DNA from: Helicobacter pylori | Lineage (GTDB): Bacteria > Campylobacterota > Campylobacteria > Campylobacterales > Helicobacteraceae | DNA: 64,000 nt | Reading direction: 5' to 3' | Assembly (NCBI RefSeq): GCF_001653455.1 | Contig: NZ_CP011486.1 | Coordinates: 434,001 to 498,000, forward strand | Part shown: positions 11,991 to 21,373 of the stretch, one piece after another | Layout: each line of letters starts with the position of its first letter | Position numbering within the stretch: position 1 is the first letter of the stretch | Notes under the pieces: model-generated | The model's input: the letters and a program-made list of their open reading frames with translations, nothing else | Databases searched by the model: none | What the model was told of the DNA's origin: nothing | Translations under genes and position numbers: made by a program

Positions 11991-13186
11991 TGATAAACGA
12001 GCTTTTTATCCACTAAATGCCTGACAATCTTATTTTCTACCCCGCTTTTAGCGCTGATGAATCCGGTTGGCACGACGATAGCCCCCTTACCCTTTGGATT
12101 TAGCATGTTCAAGCAATGCTGGAAAAAGAGCGTGTAAATGGGCATTTTGCTTTTATCGTTTTTAGGGATATTGGGCACGCCTAAGAAAAAATCGTTTTTG
12201 TTTTGCGAAATCTCGGCATGCTCGTTGGAAAAATCCAATTTGAAAGGGGGGTTGCTCACGATGTAATCCATTTTCCCATGATGGTCTTTAGAATGGTAGG
12301 GGTTCGTTAGGGTGTTTCCCTCAATGGCGTATCTTAAAGAGTGGGTCAAGTCGTTTAAAATCAGGTTGAGCTTGAGCATTCTTAAGGATTTTTGCGAAAT
12401 GTCTTGGGCATAAAGGGTGCAAGAATTTGTGCCTATTTGGTGGGCTAATGCCATTAAAAGCGTTCCTGTGCCAGCGCTTGGGTCATAGATTTTGACGCTT
12501 TGAGTGGGAACACTTACTAAAAGCTTAGCAATGATGCTAGCGATGCTTAAAGGGGTGTAGTATTCGGCGTATTTCCCTCCGCCGGCGTTATTGTAATCTT
12601 TGAGTAAGTATTCAAAAATGGGAGCGAAAAAGTCATAGCCTTGTTGGTTTTGTAGGTTTAAAAAAGCTTGTTTGAAATTAAAATTTTTGAGTTTGTCTAG
12701 TAAAACTCTTGTAAAATTAGCCCTTTTGGATTCTTCATTAATGTATTGTGAGACGCTTTCAAATAGGGCGATAGTGGTTTTATCCGTGCTTTGGGTGTTA
12801 AAAAGTTCGGCGTTATTGCTAGAAATGCGATTAAAAATAGCATCTAGTTTTAGGTGTAAATCGTTATCGTTAAAATGTTTTTCAAAAAGATGGTTTAAAA
12901 GCTCATCATAAGAGAGTTTGGGGAGTTTATTATCTTTTACATCGGCGAAAAAATCTTCTTTTTCTTCCTCGTTAAAGTTTTTGTAATCTTGTATGGTTTT
13001 GTCAGGGAATTTTTGTTCAAAAAAGAATTCAAATTTATCGCATAAGAATTTATACAAAAAGCATTGCGTGATGATCTTGTATTCGTTGCCATCGTTCCCT
13101 AAGCCAAAACTAGTGCAAATGACTTTTAAATCGTCAATGAGGCTTAGGGTGTCTTGTTTGATTTGCAATAAAGCGTTATTAGGCAT
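11954..13186 (-). CDS. hsdM: Type I DNA methyltransferase HsdM, C-terminally truncated
   Basis: N6-adenine methyltransferase subunit. Seen: helical N-domain (residues 1-130), SAM-binding DPSAGTGTLLMAL (about 237-249) and catalytic NPPF (SNPPFKLDFSNEH, about 311-323). The ORF ends after 410 residues with a novel tail (QAKQSAKRSLKN) just after the conserved HLVDKKLVY. Intact HsdM of this type continues for roughly another 100 residues before the ETISQAEFEKLM segment, which is present but out of frame. An internal out-of-frame deletion near 11990 explains this. The lost part normally contacts HsdS, so a working methyltransferase is unlikely. The start overlaps the hsdR stop by 8 nt. Orthologue HP0463. 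Confidence 0.88.
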   Translation of the reverse strand: MPNNALLQIKQDTLSLIDDLKVICTSFGLGNDGNEYKIITQCFLYKFLCDKFEFFFEQKFPDKTIQDYKNFNEEEKEDFFADVKDNKLPKLSYDELLNHLFEKHFNDNDLHLKLDAIFNRISSNNAELFNTQSTDKTTIALFESVSQYINEESKRANFTRVLLDKLKNFNFKQAFLNLQNQQGYDFFAPIFEYLLKDYNNAGGGKYAEYYTPLSIASIIAKLLVSVPTQSVKIYDPSAGTGTLLMALAHQIGTNSCTLYAQDISQKSLRMLKLNLILNDLTHSLRYAIEGNTLTNPYHSKDHHGKMDYIVSNPPFKLDFSNEHAEISQNKNDFFLGVPNIPKNDKSKMPIYTLFFQHCLNMLNPKGKGAIVVPTGFISAKSGVENKIVRHLVDKKLVYQAKQSAKRSLKN

Positions 13187-16100
13187 TGGAATTTCCTTGA
13201 TGGTGGTTTTGTGTGAGTTCGTTAAAAAGGGTTTGAGCGATAAATTCTCTTTCTTTTTGTAAATCTTTTAAGGAGGGGTTTTTGTTGAAAGCGTTCTTTA
13301 ATTCTGCATTTATGGCATTTTTGAGAGTATCTTCTTCGGTTAAGATTTCTTGCCGTTTAGAAATACGCTCATCAATAGCGCTTTTGAGCGCGCTTAAAAG
13401 CGTAAAAATACCCGTTGGGTTAGAAATGGTTTTTTCTATAAGGCGTTTGTGCGTGATCGCATAAGAGGGATCATTATTATATTTATTTAATAGGTTAGTG
13501 GTTTGTTGGTTGGCTTTTTCTAGTTGGGAAATAAGCGCGCTGCAAGCGGTAGAAATTTCATTAAAATTCTGGCTTGTTGTGGGCGTTTGGAGCAATTTTG
13601 AAAGCTCTTTAGAAAAATTTTGAAATTCCTTACTTTTTTTGTCTGGGCTATTTTCTAAAATCTCTTTAGCTTGTTGGTATTTGGCGTTAATCTCTTCTCT
13701 TTCTTTAAAGTGCAATTCTTTGCTTTCTTTAAACTCTATTTTAAAGTCTAAAAGAGCGATGAGGTCTTCTAAAACGATTAAATCGTTTGGGTTTTTAGGC
13801 TCATTGATGTTTTTTAACGCATGGAGTTGTTTGGCTTTTTGGCTCAGCATTGAAGAGATTTTGCTGATTTTTTCAATATCCATTTTTTCTTTTAAGTAAA
13901 GGATTTTTTCATCGTTAGAAGTCCGTATGATGTTGTAGCGTTCTTTAAGCGTGTTAATGGCGTGTGAGACTTTTAAAAACTCGTTCATTTCGCTTATACT
14001 GACAATAGCGCTAGTCATGGCCTCTATATCATCAATGGGGTAATTAAAAAGATCATCGTAGGCGTTTTTAATGTCTTTTTCTAAAATCTTAGGATCTGCA
14101 AATATATTTTTAATATCATTGGCATCGTCTTGATTAGAGCTGTTTAGATTAAAGGCGTTTAATTCTTTCAAGTAATCATCAGTCGTTTTGTCAAAATTTT
14201 CTTCAATGCCTACAAAATCTATAAGGTAGCCAAAAGACATGTTGTTATAGGGGCGATTCACCCTGGCTAGGGCTTGGAGTAAATTGTGTTTGTCTAATTT
14301 TCTGTGGATATAAAGGCGTTTGAGATTGGGTAAATCAAAGCCGGTTAAAAGCATGTTAAACACAAAGACTATATCGGTATCTTCATGTTTGAAAGAATGA
14401 ATCTTTTCTTTGACTTCTGGTTCATCATACAAAATCAAGTCAGATTGGAGTTTGTTTAAAATGCTTAGGTTAGGGTGGTTTTGCAAGACTTCTTCTTGAA
14501 CTTTATTAAAAAACTCATTAGCTTTTTTAGCTTGCGCGCTTGAAAAACAAACCACCATAGCCTTTAAATTTTTATCATCATTCAATTGCCTGAAATTCAA
14601 TAAATCTCTAATGATATAAGAGAGCATGGCTTTAATGTATTTTTCATCATTAAAAATAGTCTCTTTTTTGATTTTTATATCTTCAATAGTGATGCTTTCT
14701 TGCAAAAGGCGATAGATTTCTTGCAGTTTTTCTTTGTAACTCTTTTCAATGATTTCTAATTTGAGCGTTAGGGTGTGTTTGTCTTTAATGGATTCTATAT
14801 AAGAATAGGTGTGCAAATAATTGCCAAAAGTGTTTTTAGTGGCTTTATCTTGCGCGTCGTTTTCTAATAGGGGCGTGCCTGTGAGGGCGATTTTAATTGC
14901 TGTTTTGTCGCATTCTATCAAATTAGCGTAAAAGCAACCTTTAGGGTCATAGCTCCTGTGGGCTTCATCTATGATAAACACCCTTTGCAAATCGTGGTTA
15001 TTTTGTATCGCTTCTTGCAATTCCGTTTTAGAAACGATTTCTTTAGGATTGTTGTTAGAAAGATCTTTATTTTCATTATTTTCATGGTCTTTTTCATTAG
15101 GGTCTTTGAATCGCTGGATATTCACAACAACGATTTCATCATTCCCTTGAGTGCCATCAAACACGCTAAGGCTTTTTAATTTTTGGCTCAATTCTTCTTT
15201 ATTTTTTGGCTCATGCACTTCAAGGCCTCTTTTTAAAAACTCGCTTTTAGCTTGTTCTAATAAATCCAGTCTGTCCACAATAAAATAAAATTTAGTTTTT
15301 TTATTGAGGGGGTTAAAAAAGTCTTTTATGATTTTGGTTAAATGGTAGGTTAAGGCGGTTTTACCGCTGCCTTGTGTGTGCCAAATGACGCCTTTTAAGG
15401 GGTCTTTAGGGTTAGTTTTGTAATGTTTTTGCAATTCTTTTAAAACATTCAAACTCGCAAACATTTGCGCATAACGCCAAATGTGTTTTTTAAAATCTGA
15501 TTTTTCTTGTAAAAAACTGATGCCGTATTTTAGGATAAAGCAAAGCCTTTTTTGAGAGCAAAACGAAGTTAAAAGGGCGTTTGTGGGGGTGTCTTCAGGG
15601 TTTTTTAGGGTGCTGGTGTCTTTGAGGTTAAATTCATTTAAGATCTTTTTTTGAATTTCTTCAAGCGATCTGTGGTTTTGATGGTTTTGATCATTTTGAT
15701 CATTTTCGGGGGGGGGGGGGTAATATCTAGCTTATTGGCTTCAACAAAGCGTTGGAAAATGGGCGAATAAGAAGCGCCATAAAACGCCCCTTGATTAGGA
15801 TTTGTGTCATCATAGGGTAAATTATCGCTAAAGAGCCAAATTTGCGTGAGGTTATAAAAAACTTTGTTTTCAGGGTTTTTATAGCGTTGGATATGGCGAT
15901 CTCTTTCCTCTTTAATGCCTTTTTCGGCGTAAGGCTGTTTAACTTCTATATTCACCAAAGGCAAGCCGTTGATAAAAAGGGTTATATCAGGTCTTAGGGA
16001 TTTGTAGGGTAATTCAGCCATCATTTCATAACGATTGTTGTTAGGGTTATTAAAGTCTATGATTTGATGCTCGCTTTTGAGCAAGTATTCATAAAAGCTT

Positions 16101-16324
16101 TTGCCTAAATCATCATAATTCAAGCGTTTTTTCATGCCATTAAGCGTTTCTTGTGCATTTTTATTGGGGTTTAGTTGGTTAAAGGCTTGAGTGAAACTAT
16201 CGGTTAAAACATTAGTCGTTGCATCCAGTTTAGGCTTATCTTTTTGGGAAATAAAGTTGTAGCCCAACTTGGCTAAATGCATTAAAGCAGGGACTTGAAC
16301 CCTTGTGATTTCGTTATACGGCAT
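13179..16324 (-). pseudogene. hsdR: Type I restriction subunit HsdR, switched off by a C-tract frameshift
   Basis: ATP-dependent translocase and nuclease subunit split into two frames. The N-terminal frame (15638-16324, 228 aa) carries the nuclease fold: RPDITLFINGLPLVNIEVK (D then ExK) and QRYKN. The downstream frame, open from the tract to 13179, has Walker A (TQGSGKTALTYHL), DEAH (VFIIDEAHRSY), LTGTPLL and helicase motifs IV-VI. The frames meet at a 13-residue C run (coding strand). With 11 or 14 Cs they fuse into one protein (1048 residues for 14). This is a typical H. pylori phase-variation switch, so the gene is off but probably reversible. Orthologue HP0464. Confidence 0.9.
15708..15720 (-). 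repeat. Phase-variation homopolymer (13 G/C) in hsdR
   Basis: Thirteen consecutive Gs on the plus strand (Cs in the coding strand). The N-terminal frame needs 2 + 3n Cs (11, 14) to continue into the nuclease/helicase frame; 13 leaves the gene off. Next to it (about 15671-15707) are 9-bp imperfect repeats (TGGTTTTGA, TCATTTTGA), which do not change frame. Confidence 0.92.
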
Positions 16325-16371
16325 GCATACCCCTTTGATTTAGGCTTGTTATTATAGTGTAAAAATAAAAA

Positions 16372-18267
16372 TCATGGTTGTTTAAGTTGCATTTGCAATA
16401 ACAAACAAGCTTCTTTAAGGAATTGTTTTAGGGTATTTTGAGAATGGTTAATGAAATGTGTCAGCTCATTTTCTTTGAGATGTAATGAAACGATTAAAAC
16501 GCTTTGCAAGATGTGCGCGATACTCCCTTCAAATAAAATGCCTATGGTGGGGTTTTTAGCGCTGGTTGTTTGGCACAATATATTCAAATTATCCACCCAT
16601 TCAAACACTTCTTGTTTGCTTTGGCAGGGCGTGTTTAAAGATTTTAAAAAACTTTCTTTAAAATCAATAAGGTTTTTTTGCAAATTTTTTAAATCTTTGG
16701 CATGGTGATTTTGGGGGCTAAACATGGTTTTAATGCGAGTAATAGCTTCTTGTTTGTTGCAATTTTTTAATTGGATTTGAGAGTGATCCATGCTAAAGGC
16801 ATGCTTGATTTTAGCCCCATAGCTCAGATTATAGACTTTTTTAGGCTTATAATAAATAAGGGCTTCTTCAATCCTTTCTTTAGAGAGTAAAAAGAGCGAG
16901 TCGCTAAAAGTTTCATAGCCTTTAACATTACCCTCCACGCTGATTAAAGATGAAAAATCAATTTCTTTTTCATTTTCATAATAGGAATTTTTAGCGTGTT
17001 TTTTAAACCCTTTGATATAAGCGCAATCTAAAGCGCACAAATAGATTTCATTGCTCATCAAACTCGCTAAAGCCACCCCAGCATTGCCCACAAAAGGCGC
17101 TGCGTATTCCACGCTTAAAGGGCTTATATACGCGCAAGCACTCCCCCCACGCATGAACATCAACGCTTCTTTGGCTAGATTAAAGGCGTTAGGATTGAGC
17201 ATGTTAGCCCCTATTAAAGGGGTGTCTTTTAGGGGGGCTTTTTCTAAAACCTCTTTAAGATAATCAATGCGCTCCACTTCTATTTGAAAATCCACTTTAA
17301 CGCCATGCGTTTTTAAAGGCTTTAAAGCGGTTCCGCATGAAAAAATGATGCAATTTTCTTCATTTTCTTTTAAAAAGGGTAAGAGTAAATCCAAACTTGG
17401 CCCATTACCCACCACGCAAATAGGGGCGTTAATCTTTTTGGGTTTGGTTTTTAGGGTTTTGTATAGGGGTAAGTTTTTAAGCGTGTTTTTAAACCCTAGC
17501 CATTCATCTTCAAAACTCCCCCAACCCCTTAAGGCTTGTTTGTAATAGCTTTGAATGTTTTCTTGCATGTGCAAATTAAAAGCGCTTTTATAGGGCATGA
17601 TTTCTAGTTTCAAAAAAGAATGCGTAACAGGGCGTTTTAAAAAATCCATTTTCAATTCATTAGGGTTAAAAAACCCTTGAATAAAGAGTTTAGCCCCTTT
17701 TATCATCAAATCTTCATAACGCACAAAATAGCAACTGATTTTAAACAGATCTAAATTTTCTTCAAACAAATAAAGCGAATGGAAGCGGTAATGTTGAGCC
17801 TGTAAAATAGCCAAAAACAAGCCGTCTAAAACGCCATAAATCATGGTAGGGGGTAAGAATAGCCCTAAAGAGCAAGGCGTGTGAGTTTGATTTAAAAAGT
17901 TTGAGATCGCATGCGTGGCTTTAAGGGTTAGGGGGAGTTTGTGGTTGTTTTGAGTTTTTAAATAATGTAAAGAGAGGCGGTTATTGTCTAATGACCATCT
18001 GGGGTTATTCAAGGGGTTAGAAGCCATGTTGAAAGCGGTTTCTATCATTTGATTTTTAGGGTAGCTTAAAGCGTTTGTTGGCGTGTGTAAGAGATTGAAA
18101 TGATTTGTTTCAAAAAGCAATTGGTAATTTTTAAAAGGCGTATTGAGGGCGTTAAACAGATTGGGGTGATAGGATTTGAAAAAAATTAAATTATCCCTAA
18201 AACGCTTTGAAATTTCTTTTTCTAAAAAGGGTGCATCAAAAGATTCTAGGGCTTTTAAAAAGGGCAT
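16372..18267 (-). CDS. Motility accessory factor (Maf-like, DUF115) protein
   Basis: 631-residue cytosolic protein of the Maf/DUF115 family, members of which transfer nonulosonic acids such as pseudaminic acid to flagellin in epsilonproteobacteria. The nucleotide-sugar-binding core is visible (PICVVGNGPSLDLLLPFL, about residues 275-292, then IIFSCGTALKPL). Length suits the family. It is the last gene of the pepF run and is followed 47 nt later by hsdR. Flagellin glycosylation is inferred from family membership. Orthologue HP0465. Confidence 0.8.
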   Translation of the reverse strand: MPFLKALESFDAPFLEKEISKRFRDNLIFFKSYHPNLFNALNTPFKNYQLLFETNHFNLLHTPTNALSYPKNQMIETAFNMASNPLNNPRWSLDNNRLSLHYLKTQNNHKLPLTLKATHAISNFLNQTHTPCSLGLFLPPTMIYGVLDGLFLAILQAQHYRFHSLYLFEENLDLFKISCYFVRYEDLMIKGAKLFIQGFFNPNELKMDFLKRPVTHSFLKLEIMPYKSAFNLHMQENIQSYYKQALRGWGSFEDEWLGFKNTLKNLPLYKTLKTKPKKINAPICVVGNGPSLDLLLPFLKENEENCIIFSCGTALKPLKTHGVKVDFQIEVERIDYLKEVLEKAPLKDTPLIGANMLNPNAFNLAKEALMFMRGGSACAYISPLSVEYAAPFVGNAGVALASLMSNEIYLCALDCAYIKGFKKHAKNSYYENEKEIDFSSLISVEGNVKGYETFSDSLFLLSKERIEEALIYYKPKKVYNLSYGAKIKHAFSMDHSQIQLKNCNKQEAITRIKTMFSPQNHHAKDLKNLQKNLIDFKESFLKSLNTPCQSKQEVFEWVDNLNILCQTTSAKNPTIGILFEGSIAHILQSVLIVSLHLKENELTHFINHSQNTLKQFLKEACLLLQMQLKQP

Positions 18268-18292
18268 TCAATAGCCTTTTTCATTATACCCC

Positions 18293-19060
18293 TTATGAGT
18301 CTTTTAAATTATTTTCTAAAAGTTGAGAAGCGAGAGCGATTTTTCTCAAAGAGACAAATTCTTGCTCGTTGTAGCGTTTGTTGTCATTCATTTTGTGGTA
18401 ATAGAGAGCGCTCAAATCCAAGGCTTTTTTCTCTAATACTTGTGCGGTGGTGGTAGTTTGGATTTCAAAAAGATTTTGTGCATCTTCTAAAGACATGGGG
18501 ATTTCTATTGAATTGAAGCGTTCAAAATTGTCATAAAGCTCGTTAAAATCGTGATTGTCTATCTGCAAAAACGCCCCCACATCTAAAAACAATTCTTTTT
18601 CTTTGCTATCTAATATCCCATCAGCATAGGCTAGTAACATCAAAAATTCCACTAATTTTAGGCGTTTGGTGTATTCCCCATGCGTGTGATCAGCGATTTC
18701 TTGGCATAAGGATTCAAAATTTTCTTTTTTATCCACAGGCTCATTAAGAAGCTCTTTAGCTAAATTTTGTTGCTCGGTGTTTAAAGATCGCTCTAATTCA
18801 TTGATAAAAAGCGTTCTTAAGGCGTTATCCAAAGCGTTTTTTTGAATGTCTAAAAACTTTAAAAGTCGCATATACGCGCCAACTTGGGTTTGCTTGAATT
18901 TGTCTAGGGGGCTGGATTGCACTAACAAATAGGGGTCATCTTTCAATTCGTATTCTTCGGTTTTGGCCTTAGGGTTTAAGGGGTTTTTCAAATATTCTTT
19001 GAGGGTGTTGTAAAAATAAAATAACACAATCGCTGCGACAATTAATAAAATGATTTCCAT
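18293..19060 (-). CDS. Membrane-anchored TerB-like protein of unknown function
   Basis: 255 residues. A single N-terminal membrane helix (MEIILLIVAAIVLFYFYNTL) is followed by an acidic, helical cytosolic part. Residues about 140-175 (LVEFLMLLAYADGILDSKE) match the helical, acidic pattern of TerB/DjlA-N domains, where the Asp/Glu cluster may bind metal. The function is not known. Neighbours: 10 nt after a small membrane protein and 25 nt before the Maf-like gene. Orthologue HP0466. Confidence 0.75.
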   Translation of the reverse strand: MEIILLIVAAIVLFYFYNTLKEYLKNPLNPKAKTEEYELKDDPYLLVQSSPLDKFKQTQVGAYMRLLKFLDIQKNALDNALRTLFINELERSLNTEQQNLAKELLNEPVDKKENFESLCQEIADHTHGEYTKRLKLVEFLMLLAYADGILDSKEKELFLDVGAFLQIDNHDFNELYDNFERFNSIEIPMSLEDAQNLFEIQTTTTAQVLEKKALDLSALYYHKMNDNKRYNEQEFVSLRKIALASQLLENNLKDS

Positions 19061-19069
19061 GTTTTTCCT

Positions 19070-19384
19070 TTATGAGTATTTTTTCATTTGTTCTTTAAGG
19101 TCTTGTTTTTGCTTGCTCTCTCGCTCTTTTTTGGCTTGATAAAGACGCATTTGCTCTTCTTTTTGCTTGTCTTGTAAGATCATTTTCCTTTCATGGTTTT
19201 TTTTAAGCCGTTCTATGTATTCTTCTCGTTTTTCTGGGTCTTGGAAACTCACAGGGCGGATAAAAAAGACAAATAAAATTAAGATAAAGATCCCTAAAGC
19301 GATCATTTCAGAGCCTTCGCCATTGAAAGCATACCAAAGCCCGCCCATCAAAGAAGCGAGCGCGAGTTTTAAAAAAGCGTTCAT
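19070..19384 (-). CDS. Small conserved membrane protein
   Basis: 104 residues: two hydrophobic segments (about residues 3-20 and 26-43) and then a highly charged coiled-coil-like tail rich in Lys/Glu (EEYIERLKKNHERKMILQDK and on). The ATG at 19384 is chosen because it follows the upstream stop by one base, suggesting coupled translation; a TTG 36 nt upstream would add residues inside the neighbouring gene. No function recognised. Orthologue HP0467. Confidence 0.7.
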   Translation of the reverse strand: MNAFLKLALASLMGGLWYAFNGEGSEMIALGIFILILFVFFIRPVSFQDPEKREEYIERLKKNHERKMILQDKQKEEQMRLYQAKKERESKQKQDLKEQMKKYS

Positions 19385-19385
19385 T

Positions 19386-20873
19386 TTAAATGAAAGTAAT
19401 TTGATGATAATGCTCTTCAAGCCCTAGGGCTTGCTTGTTTTTTTCTCCCATAGCCATTAGCGCGATTTGGGGTAAAAATAAGGTAGGGGTGTTGTCATTA
19501 TCTCTTTTGTAAATTTTTGAAGCTTTAAGGCTCAAATTTTCAAAAGCGTGAAAAAGCCCTAAAGAATGCGTAATTAAAAAATCCGCCCCTAAATCAATCC
19601 CTAAATAGCGTAAATGCGCGCATTGGAATAAGCCGCTTGTTTCATTGGATTCTAAAAGAGGGGCGTAATTTTGAAAGGATTCTAAAAAATTAGGGCTTTT
19701 TAAATGGATTTTATTGAAAAAATGATCGCTTTTTTTAATGCGAGAAAATTCAGCCCCTAAAAACGCATCAAAAGGGCTTTTCAATTCCCATGCCAAAAAT
19801 GCATTAACCCACTCATTAAGATAGACGACCTCAACGCCTTTTTCATAAACGAGCTGGTATTTTTTCAATTTTTCATTGACAGAGTTGATGATTTCAGGGT
19901 TGTTGTCTAAAATTTCTTTAGCATGCAAGATATTCAAATACGCATCTTCTTCGCAAAAAATGAGCGAAACGCCATTGGCTTTAGCTAAAGCCAGATTGTA
20001 CGCACAAGCCGTGAGAAAATCATGCGTGCTGATAATCTTCCCATAATAGCCCCCATCATAACAAAAAGGCAGATCAATGGTTTTTTGCCCCATTTTTTCT
20101 AAATAGAGCTTAGTGCTTTTTAAAAGAGGTTGCGCGTTTAAATGCTTCGCATAAGCGTTAAAGAGCGTGCAAGTTTTGGGGGGGTTAGGCGTTTTAGGAG
20201 GGTTAGGGTTGTATTGAAAAAGGCTTAAAAGATTTTTAGCAAAATCCTTCCATGGCTTGATTGTGGAATTGGTGAGCATTTCTTGCAATTCATAGATCTC
20301 ATGGTCAATATTATCATCGTTTTTATAGAGATAACGCGCCACGCTTAAAAAATTCATCACACCGCTTTCAGGCTTAGAAATCATTTCTAACAATCGGTTC
20401 CGCTCTGTGGGGTAGCGTTTCATCAGCCATTTAACATACAAGAAAAAGCCATCGCCTAAATACTTGGGGTTGGTTTGGGGGTTGATGAAATTGATTTGAA
20501 TGAATTTTTCTAATTCTTCTTTTTCGCCTTTCGTGATGTAGGGGACTTGCTTGAAAAAATCTTCATAGTTTTTTAAAACTTCCTTTTCATCAATCGTCAA
20601 ATCTTTTAAAGCGTATCGTTTGGATAATGGCTCTAGCACCCACTCTTTAGAAAAAAACGCCACCAAATCGCTCACTTTAGCGTCTTCAAACACTGCAATT
20701 TGGTTGATCTTAAGCGCGATGTTTTCATTATAGCTCACGCCTTTGAGTTGTTTTAAAAGATCTAAAAGGTATTGATCTTCTTGGTATTCTAAAAAATAGG
20801 ACTCATAAGCAGGGTTGTAATCTTTTTTGGCTTCAAAACGAAAGACTTTTAAATGCAATTTCAAAACGCTCAT
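19386..20873 (-). CDS. HdrB C-terminal-like protein (DUF5644 type)
   Basis: 495 residues. The C-terminal half (GLFQCAHLRYLGIDLGADF, about residues 427-445) resembles the C-terminus of HdrB-like heterodisulfide reductase subunits found in epsilonproteobacteria. The usual cluster-binding CCG motif is not apparent (a single Cys in FCYDGGYYGK), so iron-sulfur binding is doubtful. A short tandem repeat (NPPKTPNPPKT) joins the halves. Start ATG 20873 with AAAGGA upstream. Role unknown. Orthologue HP0468. Confidence 0.7.
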   Translation of the reverse strand: MSVLKLHLKVFRFEAKKDYNPAYESYFLEYQEDQYLLDLLKQLKGVSYNENIALKINQIAVFEDAKVSDLVAFFSKEWVLEPLSKRYALKDLTIDEKEVLKNYEDFFKQVPYITKGEKEELEKFIQINFINPQTNPKYLGDGFFLYVKWLMKRYPTERNRLLEMISKPESGVMNFLSVARYLYKNDDNIDHEIYELQEMLTNSTIKPWKDFAKNLLSLFQYNPNPPKTPNPPKTCTLFNAYAKHLNAQPLLKSTKLYLEKMGQKTIDLPFCYDGGYYGKIISTHDFLTACAYNLALAKANGVSLIFCEEDAYLNILHAKEILDNNPEIINSVNEKLKKYQLVYEKGVEVVYLNEWVNAFLAWELKSPFDAFLGAEFSRIKKSDHFFNKIHLKSPNFLESFQNYAPLLESNETSGLFQCAHLRYLGIDLGADFLITHSLGLFHAFENLSLKASKIYKRDNDNTPTLFLPQIALMAMGEKNKQALGLEEHYHQITFI

Positions 20874-20884
20874 CAATTTTTCCT

Positions 20885-21373
20885 TTAGCTTTTGTGTAAA
20901 TTTTCTAAAATCGCACGATTTTTGGAGTTAGAAAACAGAGCCTTTTTAGAATCTAACCATTCTTTAGACTCTATTTCGTCTTTCTTTGGCTCTTGAAAGG
21001 GTGGTTCTTCTTTTTGAAACACTTCACACGAATCGCAACGATTGAATAAAACGATGTTTTCATTTTTTTCTTTGATGAGGATTTGAATGACGCCAGGAAA
21101 CTTTACTTGAACCACGCTACCGATATTATTAGGGCCAAACCCAGCTTCAAATTGCACGCTTTGTGTGTCAATCATCAAGCTTTCTAAAGTGTATCCGGCT
21201 AAAACAAACAGCACCAAGGGACCGAATTTTTCTTGGATTTCTTCAGGGAGCTTGGGGGAAAAATCAATCGCATCTCTTTCACACAAAAGGTTAAAACTCA
21301 AATGGTGTTTAGACAAAAATTGCAAGTATTCCATGCAATGTTTGTTGTTTAAAAGCCTTAATTCTCTTTGCAT
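20885..21373 (-). CDS. Conserved hypothetical protein
   Basis: 162 residues, soluble. N-terminal half is mixed alpha/beta; it contains a two-cysteine motif (FNRCDSCEVF, about residues 111-120) that could bind metal or form a disulfide, then an acidic Pro/Glu-rich linker. No family recognised. Its start lies inside the end of pepF (16-bp overlap) with GAAAGG upstream, and the next gene starts 11 nt after its stop. Orthologue HP0469. Confidence 0.78.
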   Translation of the reverse strand: MQRELRLLNNKHCMEYLQFLSKHHLSFNLLCERDAIDFSPKLPEEIQEKFGPLVLFVLAGYTLESLMIDTQSVQFEAGFGPNNIGSVVQVKFPGVIQILIKEKNENIVLFNRCDSCEVFQKEEPPFQEPKKDEIESKEWLDSKKALFSNSKNRAILENLHKS

